From assembly GCA_900551155.1 (NCBI GenBank), contig URVA01000023.1, positions 1 through 16,422 of the forward strand: 16,422 nt of DNA. Direction: 5' to 3'. Position 1 is the first letter of the stretch, and every line of letters starts with the position of its first letter. Below the pieces are notes generated by a model that saw only the letters and a list, made by a program, of their open reading frames with translations, ran no database searches and was not told the DNA's origin. The position numbers and the translations under genes were made by a program. This document shows positions 14,920 through 16,422 of the stretch, one piece after another. Source of the stretch: an uncultured Eggerthella sp. (GTDB taxonomy: Bacteria; Actinomycetota; Coriobacteriia; Coriobacteriales; Eggerthellaceae).

Positions 14920-15741
14920 TTAATCTACATCATCAAAAGTAAAGGAATCGTCTGCATCACCATAACCAGAGAAATCCTTAGAAGCTGCTGATGGCTTTGG
15001 AGTAGCAGGAGCGCTTACTACAGGAGTTACGGTTGGCGTGGTATAGGTTGCAACAGAAGAGCTTGGTTCCCACTTTGGAGCAGTGCTTGGAGCAGCAGAA
15101 GTGGTTGCCTTAGAAGCGCTGTCTTCTTCGCTCTTTGGCGTTTCGAGTAATTCTGCAGGAAGCTCAATACCAGCAGTAACTTCGCCACCAATTTCTGACA
15201 AACGCTGCGTTGCAGATCCAATGAATTCCTTGAGCATATCCTGATACTGTTCGCGAACCTGCTCACGGCTAGCAGAAAGCTCGTTGATATGGTCAATGAC
15301 ACGCTGCTTTTCTGCATTTGCCTTATCAAGAATGCGCTTGCCTTCTTCTTCAGCATTGATGCGCGTTTGTTCTGCTTCAGCTTTTGCCTTAGAAATAATT
15401 TCATCAGCAGTACGCTGAGCAACAATCAATGCCTGAGCAATTGCGCTATCGTCGCTCTTGCGTTCACGCAAGCGAGCTTCGAGTTCTGCAATCTTTGCAT
15501 CCTTTTCAGCCAACTCTTCTTTGCTTGCTGTGTCTTCTTCAACTACTGGCTGAGAAATAACTTCGGTACGTGCAGCAGATGATGCCTCTGATGCCTGAAC
15601 ACGAAGATGAGCAATTTCGTCGTTCAAATCGTCGATCTCAGAAGCAACGCGCTCCAAAAATACATCTACTTCATCAACGTCATAGCCACGACGCTCGATC
15701 TTAAAACTCTGATTCTGGATGTCAGCGGAAGTGATCGCCAT
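14920..15741 (-). CDS. divIVA: DivIVA-domain cell division / polar growth protein
   Basis: Coiled-coil scaffold that gathers at curved membrane (poles and septa) and recruits division or wall-growth factors. The N-terminal DivIVA domain is clear: ITSADIQNQSFKIERRGYDV (3-22) and DEVDVFLERVASEID (23-37), containing the membrane-binding turn. A long coiled coil runs over about 75-185, with a strong heptad-like Ala/Glu/Lys stretch at 100-150. Residues 200-255 are Ser/Thr/Pro/Ala-rich and likely disordered; the tail ends with an acidic patch DDSFTFDDVD. Total 273 residues. The ATG at 15741 has AGGGG upstream. Last gene of a sepF-yggT-divIVA series, with a terminator behind it. Confidence 0.93.
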   Translation of the reverse strand: MAITSADIQNQSFKIERRGYDVDEVDVFLERVASEIDDLNDEIAHLRVQASEASSAARTEVISQPVVEEDTASKEELAEKDAKIAELEARLRERKSDDSAIAQALIVAQRTADEIISKAKAEAEQTRINAEEEGKRILDKANAEKQRVIDHINELSASREQVREQYQDMLKEFIGSATQRLSEIGGEVTAGIELPAELLETPKSEEDSASKATTSAAPSTAPKWEPSSSVATYTTPTVTPVVSAPATPKPSAASKDFSGYGDADDSFTFDDVD

Positions 15742-15772
15742 GAAATACCCCTAACGTATTACCTATTTGCTA

Positions 15773-15795
15773 TGAGCTGCTCTTATGATAGCTCA
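15773..15795. repeat. Short inverted repeat upstream of divIVA
   Basis: TGAGCT (15773-15778) and AGCTCA (15790-15795) with an 11-base spacer in the 61-base yggT-divIVA gap. It is weak and could be chance; no promoter of good quality was found in this gap. Confidence 0.2.
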
Positions 15796-15802
15796 AAATT
15801 AA

Positions 15803-16057
15803 CTACAATATTGCGACGATAAGCCTTACCCCGAACTGTAACACAAGCAATGCAACGATCGGGCTAATGTCTATCATTCCTCCAATTGGGGGAATGAAAC
15901 GCCTAAATATATCCAAAAATGGATCACAAATCTTGCCGAGTACGTTACGCAAGTCCCCAATGATGCCTGAATTCGAAGGAATCCACGACATCATGACATA
16001 AACAAAGATAACCAAACTATAGGTATCAGCCAGAGTAACAAGAATATACGAAATCAT
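15803..16057 (-). CDS. yggT: YggT family membrane protein
   Basis: Small integral membrane protein (84 residues) with two transmembrane helices at about 3-24 and 63-83. The family signature CDPFLDIFRRFIPPIGG (44-60) followed by DISPIVALLVLQ (63-74) is complete. Relatives (YlmG in Bacillus and Streptococcus, and a chloroplast homologue) sit next to sepF and are linked to division or membrane organisation; the biochemical role is unknown. It lies 32 bases after sepF and 61 before divIVA, the order of the classic sepF-ylmG-divIVA cluster. AAGGG is 12 bases ahead of the ATG, rather far. Confidence 0.92.
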   Translation of the reverse strand: MISYILVTLADTYSLVIFVYVMMSWIPSNSGIIGDLRNVLGKICDPFLDIFRRFIPPIGGMIDISPIVALLVLQFGVRLIVAIL

Positions 16058-16089
16058 AATAACGATACGCCCTTTATCGTCCTCTTACC

Positions 16090-16422
16090 TTACCTTTGCA
16101 GAATACCTTGCTTTTGAAGACGATGACGTTCTTCAAGAGAAAGATCCCTGCCCTGCACAATAACAAATGTTTTATCTGCCACGCAATCAACCTTGGCATC
16201 AAGCGCAGAAGCTACACCAAACGAAAAATCCAATACTCGTTTTGCCAAAGCCGAATCTGTGGATCGAAGCGACAGCACTACGATATTGCCTAATCTTACT
16301 GAACGAGCAACAGAAGCAACATCATCATAAGCAATCGGTTGCAAAAGCGTTATTTCCCTTGACGAATTCGACGCTACCGAAGCGCCCGTAGGCGAAACAG
16401 ACGTTGTTAAAGCGCCAGAGCT
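16090..16422 (-). CDS. sepF: Cell division protein SepF, C-terminal part (cut by window edge)
   Basis: Membrane-linked partner of FtsZ that helps anchor and shape the Z-ring. The frame is open to the last base of the window, so the gene continues outside; 110 codons are visible. The SepF core is present: PIAYDDVASVARSVRLGNIV, VVLSLRSTD, and AKRVLDFSFGVASALDAKV, then FVIVQGRD. An in-frame TTG at 16344 lies in the middle of the conserved domain entry and is read here as Leu, not as a start. The visible residues before it are Ser/Thr/Ala-rich and look like the usual linker after the membrane-binding helix. Confidence 0.9.
   Translation of the reverse strand, partial: SSGALTTSVSPTGASVASNSSREITLLQPIAYDDVASVARSVRLGNIVVLSLRSTDSALAKRVLDFSFGVASALDAKVDCVADKTFVIVQGRDLSLEERHRLQKQGILQR

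Noticed and set aside
16342..16344. TTG as the start of sepF
   Set aside because: The frame continues open to the window edge with SepF-like linker residues, so the gene is cut rather than short.
1..16422. CRISPR arrays, tRNA genes, insertion sequences, prophage or integrase genes
   Set aside because: No spaced direct repeats, cloverleaf sequences, transposase or integrase motifs, or terminal repeats were seen; all genes are housekeeping types.

Overview
The window is ordinary chromosomal sequence with no sign of phage, plasmid or insertion sequence. The mixture of a SepF-YggT-DivIVA division cluster, an actinobacterial-style Rho with a very long N-terminal extension, a zinc-type L31, a bacterial type A-like RNase P RNA and moderate GC (by eye below 50%) suggests a low-GC actinobacterium. 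The class Coriobacteriia (Atopobium/Lancefieldella/Olsenella-like) fits best. This is an inference from gene content and style, not a database match.

Layout. Almost everything is on the minus strand and is read from right to left. At the right edge is a division block: sepF (cut by the window end), yggT and divIVA, closed by a hairpin terminator (14841-14881). Next comes rnpB on the plus strand (about 14330-14703), divergent from thiN. Then a thiamine block: thiN, a TPP riboswitch (13381-13462), thiC and thiD. cca on the plus strand converges on thiD, and their coding ends overlap by 11 bp. Divergent from cca is a DNA-repair pair, recN-nfo. Then follow tal-rho (overlapping, probably translationally coupled), sppA, a divergent methionyl-tRNA synthetase-like gene, and rpmE with its own promoter and leader hairpin at the left edge.

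How the genes work together. thiC makes HMP-P, thiD phosphorylates it to HMP-PP, and thiN makes TPP from thiamine. TPP binding to the riboswitch should shut off thiC-thiD, and the aptamer's last conserved strand contains the thiC ribosome-binding site. RecN and endonuclease IV repair DNA breaks and abasic sites. Cca and RNase P RNA mature the two ends of tRNAs. SepF, YggT and DivIVA act at the division site and cell pole. tal, rho and rpmE are a known conserved neighbourhood (also close together in Bacillus subtilis), here interrupted by sppA and the synthetase gene.

The most notable points are: (1) the synthetase, whose KMSKS lysine and two methionine-pocket residues appear replaced, and which carries an insertion; (2) L31 with a 90-residue Ala-rich tail that is basic in its first half and acidic in its second, preceded by a candidate L31 autoregulatory leader; (3) the roughly 255-residue low-complexity arm of Rho; (4) a coding-like but broken stretch between rnpB and the divIVA terminator.
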